Positions 34,607-43,821 of a stretch of DNA of 64,000 nt are shown here, piece by piece. The stretch is taken from NCBI RefSeq assembly GCF_003390935.1, contig NZ_QNQZ01000007.1:248001-312000 (forward strand), in the 5' to 3' direction. Positions within the stretch are counted from its first letter, which is position 1, and each line of letters opens with the position of its first letter. The DNA is from Lewinella sp. IMCC34191. GTDB taxonomy: Bacteria; Bacteroidota; Bacteroidia; Chitinophagales; Saprospiraceae. A program made the position numbers and the translations under genes. The notes below the pieces were generated by a model. The model saw nothing but the letters and a program-made list of their open reading frames with translations, searched no databases and was not told where the DNA came from.

Positions 34607-35537
34607 TCTGCCGTTCTTCGGGGGGCAGGTTTTCCGCTTCGGAATTGGGCGTATCGTCGAACTCCACGCGAATGGGAATATCGCGTTCGCTGCCGTACAG
34701 CTTGATTTCGGTGATGTCTGCCGGGAGGTTGTAATCGTTGGCATCGATGGCGTTCTTGATGTCGCGAATGACCTCCCCCCGCACCTGCAGCGCACCCGCC
34801 CGGAAGTCTTTCGTGTCGAGCCAGAAGTACACCTTAAGGTTGATCGTACTGGCGGCTAGCTCATCCTCCGCCACGAAGCTCTCGTGCTCCGCATCGCGGG
34901 TAATACGATAGTGCGTATCGAGAACCGTCTGGATTACATCCTTTGCCCCCTGTATATCGTCTTCGTAGGCAATCCCGACGGTGAAATCATAACGAATGTA
35001 TCCATCAGACGTGAAGTTCTGGACGGGCTGAGTTAGTACGTCGGAGTTAGGGATGTAGACATCCTTCCCGTCGAAGGTCTTAATGTGGGTATAGCGAAAC
35101 TGCAAGCTTTTGACCTTGCCGAAGTGGTCGACCACGGCGATGGTGTCATTTATATTGAAGGGGCGATTGAAGGCCAGAATGATGCCGGAGATGAAATTTT
35201 CTCCGATGTCCCGGAATGCGAAACCTAATATGACGGCGCTGGCCCCGAGAGCGCTGAAGAGCGCGGTGGCAATACCACCAAGCCCGGCCGCGCGTAAGCC
35301 TAGTAGGATGGCCCCGATAATGATGAGCACCTTAAGGGTAGTGACGAGGAATCGACCCATCAGCGGGTCATCCATTTTGGAGAGAATTCGGCTGCCGAAG
35401 AACCGGGCGATGATTCTGGCCAGGAAAAGTCCGACCAGGATTATGATTAGCGCCAGGATGATTCCCGGAATCGCCTCTAAAAAATGGTTCCAGGCTTCCG
35501 TAAATATGGAACCGAGATCGCGTACTTCGTCACCCAT
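34569..35537 (-). CDS. Small-conductance mechanosensitive channel, MscS family
   Basis: A 322-residue MscS-type channel that opens under membrane tension. Three transmembrane helices (about residues 16-40, 60-82 and 88-112) are followed by the pore-lining helix TM3 with GIATALFSALGASAVILGFAF. Then come the conserved FRDIGENFISGI and the beta domain with VKSLQFRYTHIKTFDGKDVYIPN spread over about 160-185. A C-terminal alpha/beta domain and basic tail follow. ATG at 35537. It is 40 bases downstream of the DUF389 gene and probably in its operon. Confidence 0.93.
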   Translation of the reverse strand: MGDEVRDLGSIFTEAWNHFLEAIPGIILALIIILVGLFLARIIARFFGSRILSKMDDPLMGRFLVTTLKVLIIIGAILLGLRAAGLGGIATALFSALGASAVILGFAFRDIGENFISGIILAFNRPFNINDTIAVVDHFGKVKSLQFRYTHIKTFDGKDVYIPNSDVLTQPVQNFTSDGYIRYDFTVGIAYEDDIQGAKDVIQTVLDTHYRITRDAEHESFVAEDELAASTINLKVYFWLDTKDFRAGALQVRGEVIRDIKNAIDANDYNLPADITEIKLYGSERDIPIRVEFDDTPNSEAENLPPEERQNKKSRSRGRENG

Positions 35538-35577
35538 AGGGGTGAAACCAGCATTCCCATGTCTTGTTTGCCGGTCG

Positions 35578-37017
35578 CTATTCGGCCTCTCGTATAATAA
35601 TGAGGGTATCTAACTTGAGTTGAAGTCGGATGAATTCATTCATCCGGTTGAGATCGCTAATACTGAGCCGGGAGGCACTGCCGCGCACACTAACCAGGGG
35701 TATCCGCTCCGTGTAGGGCGCTTCATCATCCGGACCGAATCGGTCCACGCTTTGAGCCTGAGCGAGGCGCACGCCATTCACCTGCGGAAACAACACCATC
35801 AATTGCTGGCTGAGGTCGAGAAAATCGATGGAGTCCATACGGTATCCACGTAGATCCGCGATTACCTCCTGTTGCTGCCGTGTCCGGTTGATCTCGGATT
35901 CTTCCAGGTTTTGGATGCGGTTGTTGATGTCATCCAGCGTGGCCAGTTCCCCTTTGATGCCGGCTATTTCGGAGGGACTGAAGCTGGTATCCACGATCAC
36001 CCGGGCACCGAATACGTCGTAAGGAGGCGACTGCAGGATCTCACTGTATATCTGCAAACTGTCGGTCGGGATGGGCCGGTCGATCAGCGGGAAAATGAGC
36101 TTAGGTTCGTTGGGGTTTCGCCGGTCGAAGATGGACGAACTGGCACTCATCGGGAAATACCGTTCGGTGAACTTATCGACGGAGCGGTCGACCCGTTGCC
36201 GGTCCAGAACGTCCGCCAGGATGAAATAACCCGGAATGATCATCAGGAAACTGATCGTGGCTATAACGTACTGGCTGCGCCTGGTTTCCCGACGGTTCAT
36301 GTACTTCCGGAAGGGAAACCGCAGCAACCGAATAATCAGGTAGGCCGTGGCGGCAATAAAGAACGAGTTGAGGAAAAACAGGTAGAACGATCGCCAAAAG
36401 ATGGTGAAGTCGCCGCCCGTTTCAATGGCGACGGTCAAACCGTATCCGGACACGCAGAGCGGGGGCATCAAGGCCGTGGCGATCGCTACGCCCGGAATCG
36501 CATTGGTTTTATCAAGTCGGGTGACGGAAATGATACCCGCCAGTCCGCCAAACACCGCGATGAGACCGTCCAGAACGGTAGGCTCCGTCCGCGATCGCAT
36601 CTCCGGCGTGAAGATATCAAGCGGCGTAAAGAGGAAATAAACAAAGCTGGTGATCAAGGCGATCATTACGGCTACCCCGAAATTCTTCAGGGCATTGATC
36701 AGCATATTCCGGTCGTTCGTGCCTACGCCCAGACCGATTCCTAGGATCGGGTTCATCAGGGGGGAGATCAACATGGCGCCGATGATGACCGCGCCGGAAT
36801 TGAGATTAAGGCCCAGGCTGGCGATCATGATGGAGCAAACCAGCATCCAGGCGTTGCTGCCGCGCATGAGGTTGCCACTCGTAATCGAAGCAACGGCCGA
36901 TTCCCGGTCGCTTCCTTCACGCACGTCCAGAAATTCCCGGAACCACTGCCCGATACCGCCCTCCCCGGGGGTGACCTGCTCGTGCGTATCCTTATTTGAC
37001 GGCTTGGTGGATTCCAT
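35578..37017 (-). CDS. DUF389 family multi-pass membrane protein
   Basis: A 479-residue protein with the DUF389/TIGR00341 core: hydrophobic helices between about residues 55 and 290 containing [20 protein letters not shown] and [13 protein letters not shown], and the later [11 protein letters not shown]. The C-terminal half (about 300-479) is soluble, with a helical segment [19 protein letters not shown]. The family has no established function; it is often found near transporters. ATG at 37017. It precedes mscS and follows the ABC ATPase, all minus strand. Confidence 0.86.
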   Translation of the reverse strand: MESTKPSNKDTHEQVTPGEGGIGQWFREFLDVREGSDRESAVASITSGNLMRGSNAWMLVCSIMIASLGLNLNSGAVIIGAMLISPLMNPILGIGLGVGTNDRNMLINALKNFGVAVMIALITSFVYFLFTPLDIFTPEMRSRTEPTVLDGLIAVFGGLAGIISVTRLDKTNAIPGVAIATALMPPLCVSGYGLTVAIETGGDFTIFWRSFYLFFLNSFFIAATAYLIIRLLRFPFRKYMNRRETRRSQYVIATISFLMIIPGYFILADVLDRQRVDRSVDKFTERYFPMSASSSIFDRRNPNEPKLIFPLIDRPIPTDSLQIYSEILQSPPYDVFGARVIVDTSFSPSEIAGIKGELATLDDINNRIQNLEESEINRTRQQQEVIADLRGYRMDSIDFLDLSQQLMVLFPQVNGVRLAQAQSVDRFGPDDEAPYTERIPLVSVRGSASRLSISDLNRMNEFIRLQLKLDTLIIIREAE

Positions 37018-37075
37018 TGCTTTGGGGTGGGAGCGGTTCTCGATTAGCCGCTTTGGTCGTCGATAACTTAGGGTT

Positions 37076-37726
37076 CTATACGAGGATTCCGTCGATCATT
37101 TCTAAGCGGCGATCACTCATGCTGGCCAGCTCCTCGTTGTGGGTGACAATGACGAAGCTTTGCGCGAAGTCGTCGCGCAGGCGGAACAGGAGATCGTGTA
37201 GCTCGCGTGAATTGGCGGAGTCCAGATTGCCGCTCGGTTCATCAGCGAAGACTATGGCCGGCTCGTTCATGAGTGCCCGGGCTACGGCCACGCGCTGTTG
37301 TTCCCCGCCGCTGAGTTGTCGCGGTTTGTGGTCGGAGCGGTTTTTCAGCCCCAGGTAGGACAGTAGTTCCCGGCCACGCTGCTCGGCGAGCTGCTGGTCT
37401 CGGTTGCCGATGTACGCGGGGATACATACATTTTCCAGGGCGGTGAACTCCGGCAGCAGGTGGTGAAACTGAAAAACGAACCCAATCCGTTCGTTGCGGA
37501 AGGCCGCCAAGCGAGCGTCGCGCATTCCGAATACGTCTTCCCCTTTGATGGTCAACTGCCCGGTGTCCGGTCGGTCGAGGGTGCCCAGAATGTGCAATAG
37601 GGTACTCTTCCCGGCCCCGCTTTTACCGACAATACTGACCACTTCCGCGGCGCGAATACTCAGATCGACACCCCGGAGTACGTCCAGGTCGCCGTAGCTT
37701 TTACGGATATTGGTTGCCTCCAGCAT
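37076..37726 (-). CDS. ABC transporter ATP-binding protein, LolD-type
   Basis: A 216-residue ATPase with Walker [10 protein letters not shown] near residue 34, Q-loop [10 protein letters not shown] near 86, signature [15 protein letters not shown] near 138, Walker B IVFADEP near 158 and H-loop VTHN near 194. The sequence resembles LolD, which powers lipoprotein release from the inner membrane, and the related MacB-type ATPases; no permease is adjacent, so the partner is unknown. The ATG at 37726 begins one base after the purU stop, implying cotranscription. Confidence 0.9.
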   Translation of the reverse strand: MLEATNIRKSYGDLDVLRGVDLSIRAAEVVSIVGKSGAGKSTLLHILGTLDRPDTGQLTIKGEDVFGMRDARLAAFRNERIGFVFQFHHLLPEFTALENVCIPAYIGNRDQQLAEQRGRELLSYLGLKNRSDHKPRQLSGGEQQRVAVARALMNEPAIVFADEPSGNLDSANSRELHDLLFRLRDDFAQSFVIVTHNEELASMSDRRLEMIDGILV

Positions 37727-37727
37727 A

Positions 37728-38585
37728 TCAGTTGAAAATTATCGTACGATTGCCAAAGGGCAGGATCAAGTGACGCAAATGAAGATAAACGGCCTGGCTG
37801 AGCACCCGCTTCTCCACGTCTTTGCCGATCCGCTTAAGGTCTTCAATCGTGTGATGATGGGTGACCGGTTCGACGGACTGCGCGATGATGGGACCTTCGT
37901 CCAGATCGGCGGTTACGTAATGGCTCGTTGCACCAATCAATTTGACTCCTCTTTCGAAGGCCCGCTGGTAGGGGCGCGCGCCCTTAAAGGCGGGAAGAAA
38001 AGAATGGTGAATATTAATGATCCGGTGCGACCACTTCCGGCAAAAGTCATCCGAAAGGATCTGCATGTACCTGGCCAGGACGATCAGGTCCGTTTCCGAC
38101 TCAGTCAGGATGCGATTCGTGGCATCTTCCTGCTCCGCTTTATTATTCTTGGTAATGGGTACGTAATGAAAGGGGATGCCGAAGCGGCCGGCGACTTCTT
38201 CCAGGCTGCGGTGATTACTCACGATGGCAGTGATGTCGCAGTCGAATTCACCGGTGCCATGTCGTTGAAGCAGGTCGTATAAACAGTGACTTGCCTTACT
38301 GACGAAGATGGCCATTTTGGGTTTGCGCCGGCTAAAGTGCAACTGCCACTGCATCCCGTAAGCTTTGCCGATCAGTGTTTCGAAGTAATCGTTGATCTTT
38401 TCGCGGGGTATCAGGAAATCATCCAGCTCCCACTCTATACGCATGAAAAACTGGCCGATGTTCCGGTCGACGTGTTGATCGAGGTTGATGATGTTGCCCC
38501 GGTTGCGATGTACGAATTCCGTAACCTGAGCGACCAGTCCGGGCTGGTCGGAACAATGAATAAGAAGTATAGCGGTATCCGTCAC
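37728..38585 (-). CDS. purU: Formyltetrahydrofolate deformylase
   Basis: A 285-residue PurU, which hydrolyses 10-formyltetrahydrofolate to formate and tetrahydrofolate, balancing one-carbon pools and supplying formate. Seen: an N-terminal ACT domain (residues about 4-85, CSDQPGLVAQVTEFV) that typically senses methionine or glycine, then the formyltransferase fold with VLARYMQIL and the catalytic INIHHSFLP segment near 226-234 and a conserved Asp in ADLDEGPII. No ATG fits the family start; GTG at 38585 does. Followed directly by the ABC ATPase. Confidence 0.94.
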   Translation of the reverse strand: MTDTAILLIHCSDQPGLVAQVTEFVHRNRGNIINLDQHVDRNIGQFFMRIEWELDDFLIPREKINDYFETLIGKAYGMQWQLHFSRRKPKMAIFVSKASHCLYDLLQRHGTGEFDCDITAIVSNHRSLEEVAGRFGIPFHYVPITKNNKAEQEDATNRILTESETDLIVLARYMQILSDDFCRKWSHRIINIHHSFLPAFKGARPYQRAFERGVKLIGATSHYVTADLDEGPIIAQSVEPVTHHHTIEDLKRIGKDVEKRVLSQAVYLHLRHLILPFGNRTIIFN

Positions 38586-38640
38586 GTGGGGCTGGTTAGC
38601 GCGACAAGATAATGCGGAAAGCTCAAGCCTATAAACAACG

Positions 38641-38671
38641 AAGCCCCCTTTGCCATCGGCAAAGGGGGCTT
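38641..38671 (-). terminator. Strong hairpin terminator of the DUF2383 gene
   Basis: A perfect 14-bp stem (AAGCCCCCTTTGCC / GGCAAAGGGGGCTT) with a 3-base loop, followed on the minus strand by CGTTGTTTAT. It separates the DUF2383 gene from purU. Confidence 0.75.
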
Positions 38672-38696
38672 ACGCTAAATGAAAGGGTGGTTACCC

Positions 38697-39155
38697 TTAT
38701 ACATTCTTGTAGGTCTGCTTCAGCTGCTTCAGCTCGGCAACATTACGCTCCAGTGTTTCTAACTGGCGGGTAATGACCTGGCGGGCATCGCTGCTGTAGC
38801 TGGTATTGTTAAGGACTTTCCGGTAGGTTTCGACGGCGTCTTCGTCACCACGGATACACTCCTGAAGCACGGCGGCTTCGTCCTGGGTGGCTAAGGCAGA
38901 TTTAATGTCGATCCAGGCACGGTGCAGGGCTGCGCCGGTGCTGCCTCCCTTGTCTACCTTACCGCCCAATTGGGTGATGAAGGGCTTAATCTCATGACCG
39001 AAATTGTAGCGCTGCTGGCTCATCTCGCGAAACTTGGTAGCGAGTGACACACTGTCTACTTCTTCGGCGGCTTCCTTGTAACCATTCTCCCCGTCGTACA
39101 GGGTGGTGATCAGTTTATTGAGGCCTTTGGTCTGTTCATTGCTGACGGTATCCAT
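38697..39155 (-). CDS. PA2169/DUF2383 family four-helix-bundle protein
   Basis: A 152-residue ferritin-like four-helix-bundle protein of the DUF2383 (PA2169) family, typically stress-induced and of unknown biochemical role. Seen: four amphipathic helices, NKLITTLYDGENGYKEAAEEV near 12-32, QQRYNFGHEIKPFI, GALHRAWIDIKSAL, and LQECIRGDEDAVETYRKVL. The longer open frame to 39230 starts with GTG and adds a non-family leader; the ATG at 39155 is used. A hairpin and a palindrome lie upstream, and a strong terminator follows. Confidence 0.85.
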   Translation of the reverse strand: MDTVSNEQTKGLNKLITTLYDGENGYKEAAEEVDSVSLATKFREMSQQRYNFGHEIKPFITQLGGKVDKGGSTGAALHRAWIDIKSALATQDEAAVLQECIRGDEDAVETYRKVLNNTSYSSDARQVITRQLETLERNVAELKQLKQTYKNV

Positions 39156-39173
39156 AACTAAAAATTTTTGGTG

Positions 39174-39189
39174 AGGAGAAACGTCTCCT
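39174..39189 (-). promoter_or_regulatory. Leader hairpin of the DUF2383 gene
   Basis: AGGAGA-AACG-TCTCCT, a 6-bp stem with a 4-base loop, 18 bases upstream of the ATG at 39155. It may influence translation or mRNA stability. Confidence 0.4.
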
Positions 39190-39231
39190 ACGTATGATAA
39201 AATAAGATATATGTAAAACCCCGTAGTCACG

Positions 39232-39258
39232 TGATTTACATCTATATAACGTAAGTCA
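39232..39258. promoter_or_regulatory. 27-bp imperfect palindrome upstream of the DUF2383 gene
   Basis: Arms TGATTTAC (39232-39239) and GTAAGTCA (39251-39258) pair at 7 of 8 positions across an 11-base spacer. It lies 77-103 bases before the start codon, between the DUF2383 and mrdA genes, and may bind a dimeric regulator. Confidence 0.35.
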
Positions 39259-39296
39259 TACAGCAGACGTTCGGTCTCCGACGAAAATTTGTAGTG

Positions 39297-41177
39297 CTAC
39301 TTGACGCGGATCGTACTTTCGCCGCGCTGGGTCATGTCCTTTTCCAGCATGCGCTTCTCGACCCATTTGCGGTTGTCGGCGATCTCTCCGTGGAGATATT
39401 TCTCGATCATCAGGCTGGCAATGGGAGCGGCAACGGAGCCCCCGAAGCCCCCGTTTTCCACGTAGACCATGATGGCAATTTTGGGGTCGTCCGCCGGGGC
39501 GAAGGCCACGAAGCTGGAGTGGTCACCGTAGGTATTCTGAATCGTTCCCGTTTTACCGCAAATCTCGATGCCGGGCACGTCGGCCACCCGCGCCGTGCCT
39601 TCGGTGACGGTCTTGCGCATACCCCGCACGACGGTTTCAAAGTATTCGCGACGGATATCGATGTCGTGTCGTTCGGGTTCGATGGCGCGCACCGAACCCT
39701 GGTTACCTTCCTGTACCTCGCGTACCAGATGGGGGGTGTACCAGTGGCCGCGGTTCGCGATGGCGGCGGCCATGTTGGCGGTTTGCAGGGCGGTCAGCTC
39801 GTACTCGCCCTGTCCGATGGCCAGCGAACGGATCCAGATCGCCCGCCAGAATTGATCCTCGGCGAAGCGGTTGGTGTAGTATTCGGAGGTAGGTACATTA
39901 CCCGCGATTTCCCCGGGAAAGTCGATCCCTAGTTTTTCACCCAAGCCGAACTGGTACAGATATTCGTTGAACTCGTCGAGGCCTTGTTCGGGCGTCAGGC
40001 TACCGTACCGATTGATGTTTTCCAGCCAGGCGGTGACGAAATACGCATTGCAACTCTGGGCGATAGCATCCTCCACCGATCGGCAATAGGGGTGGTTGTG
40101 GCATCCGAGCAGTACTCTCCCGCCGCTCGTGAATCCACCGTAGCACTGTATCCCCCGATCGGGCTCCAGCGTTCCGGTTTCCATGGCGATGAGCGCCACC
40201 AGTGTTTTGAAAGGGCTTCCCGGAGGATACTTGCCATTGATTGCCCGATTGAGCAGCGGTTGGAGCGTATCCTGTTGTAGCTCGACGAAGGAGCGGCCAC
40301 GATCGCGCCCGATCCGTAGCGAACGCGGATCGTAAGTCGGGGCCGAAATCATACTCAGGACCTCCCCGGTAGACGGTTCCAGCGCCACGATGCTGCCGAT
40401 CTTATTGACCATTAATTCTTCTCCGTAAGCCTGGAGGTCCAGGTCGAGGGTAGTGACCAGGTCCGTGCCGACGGTCGCATTGACGTTGAGGGCACCATCC
40501 AGGACTTCTCCCGCCTCACGTCCGAGCCGGTCACGGTAGACGTATCGCCGTCCTTTATCTCCCCGTAAAGCCGATTCGTATTGGTACTCCAGCCCCGAAA
40601 TGCCGTGGTAGTCCCCACCACTGTAGCGGCCTTCCCCGGCATCGATCGTCGCCTGGCTGACCTCACCCATATATCCGAGGAGGTGAGCGGCTACCTGGTG
40701 GGGGTAGTTGCGCGAGGATCGAAGCGTGGCGGAAAATCCCGGAAACTGGAACAGGTTCTCCTGAAAGGTAGCGTAGACCTTCGGCGAAACGTTTGCCAGG
40801 AAGGTGAAAGGTTTGGAGGGGCTGAACTTACCGCCCCATTTATCGGGGATGGCCTCCTCGAAATAATCGCGGGTGATACCCAGCAGTTGACAGAAGCGCG
40901 TCGTATCAAAGGATTCCGCCTCGGCGGCAAATTGATTGTACGTCAGTTCGATCTGGTAAATCGGCTCGTTGATCGTCAGGAGTTTGCCGTTGCGGTCGAG
41001 CATGAGTCCGCGGGCGGGGTACTGGTCGATCTGGCTGTTGCCGACGCGGTCGGCCCGCGTCCGCCAGGTATCGCTAACCACCTGCAGGTGAAAGGCCTTA
41101 CCCAGCAGCAGCAGCAGTACCGCGATCATGATCGCGCGAATACTGACGGTGCGTACGTCCAGGGTATCTTTAGGCAT
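39297..41177 (-). CDS. mrdA: Penicillin-binding protein 2 (elongasome transpeptidase)
   Basis: A 626-residue class B PBP that crosslinks peptidoglycan during rod elongation. Seen: one N-terminal transmembrane helix (about 10-25), the PBP dimerisation domain (GLMLDRNGKLL, GEVSQATI, GLEYQYESALRG), and the transpeptidase domain with SxxK in PGSPFKTL, SxN in SCN, and KTG in CGKTGT. The active site is complete. ATG at 41177, eight bases after mreD. It is the last gene of mreB-mreC-mreD-mrdA; rodA, which often follows, is not here. Confidence 0.96.
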   Translation of the reverse strand: MPKDTLDVRTVSIRAIMIAVLLLLLGKAFHLQVVSDTWRTRADRVGNSQIDQYPARGLMLDRNGKLLTINEPIYQIELTYNQFAAEAESFDTTRFCQLLGITRDYFEEAIPDKWGGKFSPSKPFTFLANVSPKVYATFQENLFQFPGFSATLRSSRNYPHQVAAHLLGYMGEVSQATIDAGEGRYSGGDYHGISGLEYQYESALRGDKGRRYVYRDRLGREAGEVLDGALNVNATVGTDLVTTLDLDLQAYGEELMVNKIGSIVALEPSTGEVLSMISAPTYDPRSLRIGRDRGRSFVELQQDTLQPLLNRAINGKYPPGSPFKTLVALIAMETGTLEPDRGIQCYGGFTSGGRVLLGCHNHPYCRSVEDAIAQSCNAYFVTAWLENINRYGSLTPEQGLDEFNEYLYQFGLGEKLGIDFPGEIAGNVPTSEYYTNRFAEDQFWRAIWIRSLAIGQGEYELTALQTANMAAAIANRGHWYTPHLVREVQEGNQGSVRAIEPERHDIDIRREYFETVVRGMRKTVTEGTARVADVPGIEICGKTGTIQNTYGDHSSFVAFAPADDPKIAIMVYVENGGFGGSVAAPIASLMIEKYLHGEIADNRKWVEKRMLEKDMTQRGESTIRVK

Positions 41178-41185
41178 TCCGGGAA

Positions 41186-41710
41186 CTAAGCTTTTGGGTT
41201 GAAGATCAGGATGATGGCGAAACTGACGACGAGACTTGCCGGCAGAGAAAGTACGGTTTTAAGAACGATATCAGTAAAGAAATAGATGGAAAAAGTCTGC
41301 AGTAAAAAAAACATCAGTAAGTGGGCCAACAACAGTAGCCCCAGGTAGCGAAACATCCACCCGGCGCTCATATCATTAATGGTCGGACTGACCTTAATAT
41401 TGTACCCGTCGCGGGGCTGGATCAGCTGGAGGACGAAGGGCCGTAAATAGGCCGTAAGCGTCAGGGCCCCGGCGTGCAGGCCGAGGGTTTCACTGAAGAA
41501 GTCGACGGATAGTCCCAGCAGGAATCCGAGGAAGATCACGGCCGGTCGCGGCATACGCAGCGGAAGCAGGGCCACGAAAATAGGATACACGAAGATGAAA
41601 AGGAGATCGCGCCCTCCCCAGCCCCAGGCTACCTGATTGAAGATAAACACCTGGACGAGCAGGAGCAGTACGAAGCGTAAGCTGCTGTTTACCAGGGCCG
41701 AGCTGCTCAT
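41186..41710 (-). CDS. mreD: Rod shape-determining protein MreD
   Basis: A 174-residue integral membrane protein with about five helices (near 8-25, 33-50, 54-72, 108-135, 142-168). The family is defined more by topology and context than motifs. It starts by overlapping the mreC stop by four bases (ATGA) and is followed at once by mrdA. It links the cytoplasmic MreB filament to periplasmic wall synthesis enzymes. Confidence 0.88.
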   Translation of the reverse strand: MSSSALVNSSLRFVLLLLVQVFIFNQVAWGWGGRDLLFIFVYPIFVALLPLRMPRPAVIFLGFLLGLSVDFFSETLGLHAGALTLTAYLRPFVLQLIQPRDGYNIKVSPTINDMSAGWMFRYLGLLLLAHLLMFFLLQTFSIYFFTDIVLKTVLSLPASLVVSFAIILIFNPKA

Positions 41711-42525
41711 TTTACCTGATTCAATCGCTCGAGTTCCTCCTTGAAGAGGTCACGAACCACGTAGCCCGTAGCCGCTAAAAGGGGATCGTTAAGAAGAAGT
41801 ACGGTGAGATTTTGGCTGCCGGTGCCGGGCAGCGGCTCGCTACTCTCGACGGTACCGATCGGTAGACCCGTCGGGAAAACGTTCGAATAACCCGTAGTAA
41901 AGATGGTATCGTTCGGCGCCACCGGTACGTAGTCGGGCATATCCGTTACCGTCACTCGCTGGGGGTCATGCCCGTCCCAGCGCAGGGTTCCGAAGGCGTT
42001 GTTGTCGAGGCCGGCACTCACCCGGGTGTCCAGGTGCAGCAGGCTGATCACCCGGGCGTGGCGGGGCGTTACTTCGCTGACGATGCCGAGCAGACCACCG
42101 TCCGCGATGACTCCCTGACCGCGTTCTACGCCGAGATTGGCGCCGCGGTCGATGACCAGGGTATTGTAAGGTCCGTAGGGAGATTTACTGACGACCCGGC
42201 TGGCCAGGTAGGTGAATCGCTGCTGCATCACCGAATCGACTACCGTGCTGGTGTCCACCGCCGTGTTGTAGCCGGAGCCGGGAATACGGCTCAGCAGGGC
42301 GGCGTTCTCCCGACGCAGAATTTCGTTCTCGCGAGCGACATCCAGAAAAGCCAGGCGATCGGACACCTGTTTGGTGAGGTAGGAACCGTAAACGAACTTC
42401 GTTTCCGCCCAGATCTTCCGCTGCGTATCGTTGTGGTGGACGATCAGATACAGACATACCAGTTGTAAGACGGCAAAGGTGAAAAAGCCGCTACTGGTCA
42501 GGAGTATGCGCAGCAGTCTTCCCAT
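41707..42525 (-). CDS. mreC: Rod shape-determining protein MreC
   Basis: A 272-residue periplasmic MreC with an N-terminal transmembrane helix (about 8-28), a coiled coil (about 55-85, NEILRRENAALLSRI) and the tandem beta-barrel domain (VVSKSPYGPYNTLVIDRGANLGV, then GQGVIADGGLLGIVSEV). It scaffolds PBP2 during elongation. Its ATG shares a base with the mreB stop (TAATG), indicating coupled translation. Confidence 0.94.
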   Translation of the reverse strand: MGRLLRILLTSSGFFTFAVLQLVCLYLIVHHNDTQRKIWAETKFVYGSYLTKQVSDRLAFLDVARENEILRRENAALLSRIPGSGYNTAVDTSTVVDSVMQQRFTYLASRVVSKSPYGPYNTLVIDRGANLGVERGQGVIADGGLLGIVSEVTPRHARVISLLHLDTRVSAGLDNNAFGTLRWDGHDPQRVTVTDMPDYVPVAPNDTIFTTGYSNVFPTGLPIGTVESSEPLPGTGSQNLTVLLLNDPLLAATGYVVRDLFKEELERLNQVK

Positions 42526-43562
42526 TAACTCACGCTGCTTGCCGGTACGAGGATGGACTTATACCGACGCGTATCGGAGAGCGCCTTGCTGGTGCCCTTT
42601 ACTACGGCCAGAAGGGGATCTTCGGCAACGTGAACGGGCAACTGCGTTTTCTTGCTAAGCCGCCGGTCGAGACCGCGCAGCAGCGCACCGCCACCGGTGA
42701 GGTAAAGACCGGTACTGTATATATCACTGGCCAGCTCGGGCGGAATGGTTTCGAGGGCACGGATGACGGCGTCCTCGATCTGGGTGACGGCTTCGTCCAG
42801 TGCACCGGCAATCTCCTGGTAGGTGACCGTAATCTGGCGGGGAATGCCGTTAAGAAGGTCACGTCCGTTGACGCTGAAGTCGGCCGGGGGATCGTCGAGT
42901 TCGGGCAGGGCGCTCCCGACGTGGATCTTAATTTGTTCGGCCGTGCGCTCCCCGATCAGGATGTTGTGGGTCTTGCGCATGTAGTTGACGATGTTGTCGG
43001 TCAACTCGTCGCCGGCAATGCGGATAGACTGGTCGCTCACGATACCCGAGAGGGCGATGACGGCGATCTCCGTAGTACCTCCCCCTATATCGATGATCAT
43101 GTTACCGACGGGCTCTTCCACGTCGAGGCCGATACCGAGGGCGGCCGCCATCGGTTCGTAGATCAGATAGGTTTCCTTGGCGTCTACCCGCGCGGCGCTT
43201 TCGAATACGGCTCGCTTTTCTACTTCGGTGATGCCACTGGGAATACAAATGACCATCTTCAAGTGGGAGAAAAAGGCCCGGCGGCGCCCGATCATGTCGA
43301 TCAGCCCCTTGATCATCTGCTCGGCGGCCCGAAAATCCGCGATCACGCCATCCTTGAGCGGCCTGACCGTCTGGATGTTCTCGTGGGTCTTTTCGTGCAT
43401 CTGCATCGCTCGGCGACCGACCGCGATCGTCTCCTCGGACTTCCGGTCGATAGCAACGATGGAGGGCTCGTCAATGACGACCTCTCCATTTTGCATGATG
43501 AGTGTATTGGCTGTGCCTAAATCGACGGCCAGCTCCTGCTTGAAAAAGTTTAAAAATCGCAT
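42525..43562 (-). CDS. mreB: Rod shape-determining protein MreB
   Basis: A 345-residue bacterial actin that organises cell-wall elongation. Seen: DLGTANTLI at 14-22 (phosphate 1), the interconnecting RPLKDGVIADF near 68, phosphate 2 IDIGGGTTEIAVIALS near 157, adenosine motif TGGGALLRGLD near 290, and the membrane-binding start MRFLNFFKQELA. ATG at 43562. A GACCTTTG element lies 41 bases upstream. Divergent from alaS. Confidence 0.97.
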   Translation of the reverse strand: MRFLNFFKQELAVDLGTANTLIMQNGEVVIDEPSIVAIDRKSEETIAVGRRAMQMHEKTHENIQTVRPLKDGVIADFRAAEQMIKGLIDMIGRRRAFFSHLKMVICIPSGITEVEKRAVFESAARVDAKETYLIYEPMAAALGIGLDVEEPVGNMIIDIGGGTTEIAVIALSGIVSDQSIRIAGDELTDNIVNYMRKTHNILIGERTAEQIKIHVGSALPELDDPPADFSVNGRDLLNGIPRQITVTYQEIAGALDEAVTQIEDAVIRALETIPPELASDIYSTGLYLTGGGALLRGLDRRLSKKTQLPVHVAEDPLLAVVKGTSKALSDTRRYKSILVPASSVS

Positions 43563-43603
43563 TCCCCTAAGTTGCAGACCGGTGAGGGTCAGAGTTTAGT
43601 TCG

Positions 43604-43611
43604 CAAAGGTC
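43604..43611 (-). promoter_or_regulatory. Putative -7 promoter element for the mre operon
   Basis: Minus strand GACCTTTG followed by C, one mismatch from TAnnTTTG, 41 bases upstream of the mreB ATG. No clear -33 TTG. Confidence 0.4.
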
Positions 43612-43808
43612 GTAAAATACTGTTGGAGTAGGTAGTGAGCCTGGAACCTAATTCCATGATTGTTTCAAAGATGAAATAAGTCATGCGTTAAGGTATACTT
43701 TCCTCAACGGTCGGCGATTCCGTTTCATTGCATCACCGCCGGTGGCGATATAAGAATCGGCCTATTTTTTCCTGTACGCCTTCCCCCGGCGAATCTGGCC
43801 GCGCGTAA

Positions 43809-43816
43809 TACCTTTG
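43809..43816 (+). promoter_or_regulatory. Putative -7 promoter element for alaS
   Basis: TACCTTTG followed by C, a perfect match, only five bases before the alaS ATG, predicting a leaderless message. Confidence 0.5.
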
Positions 43817-43821
43817 CGGCC

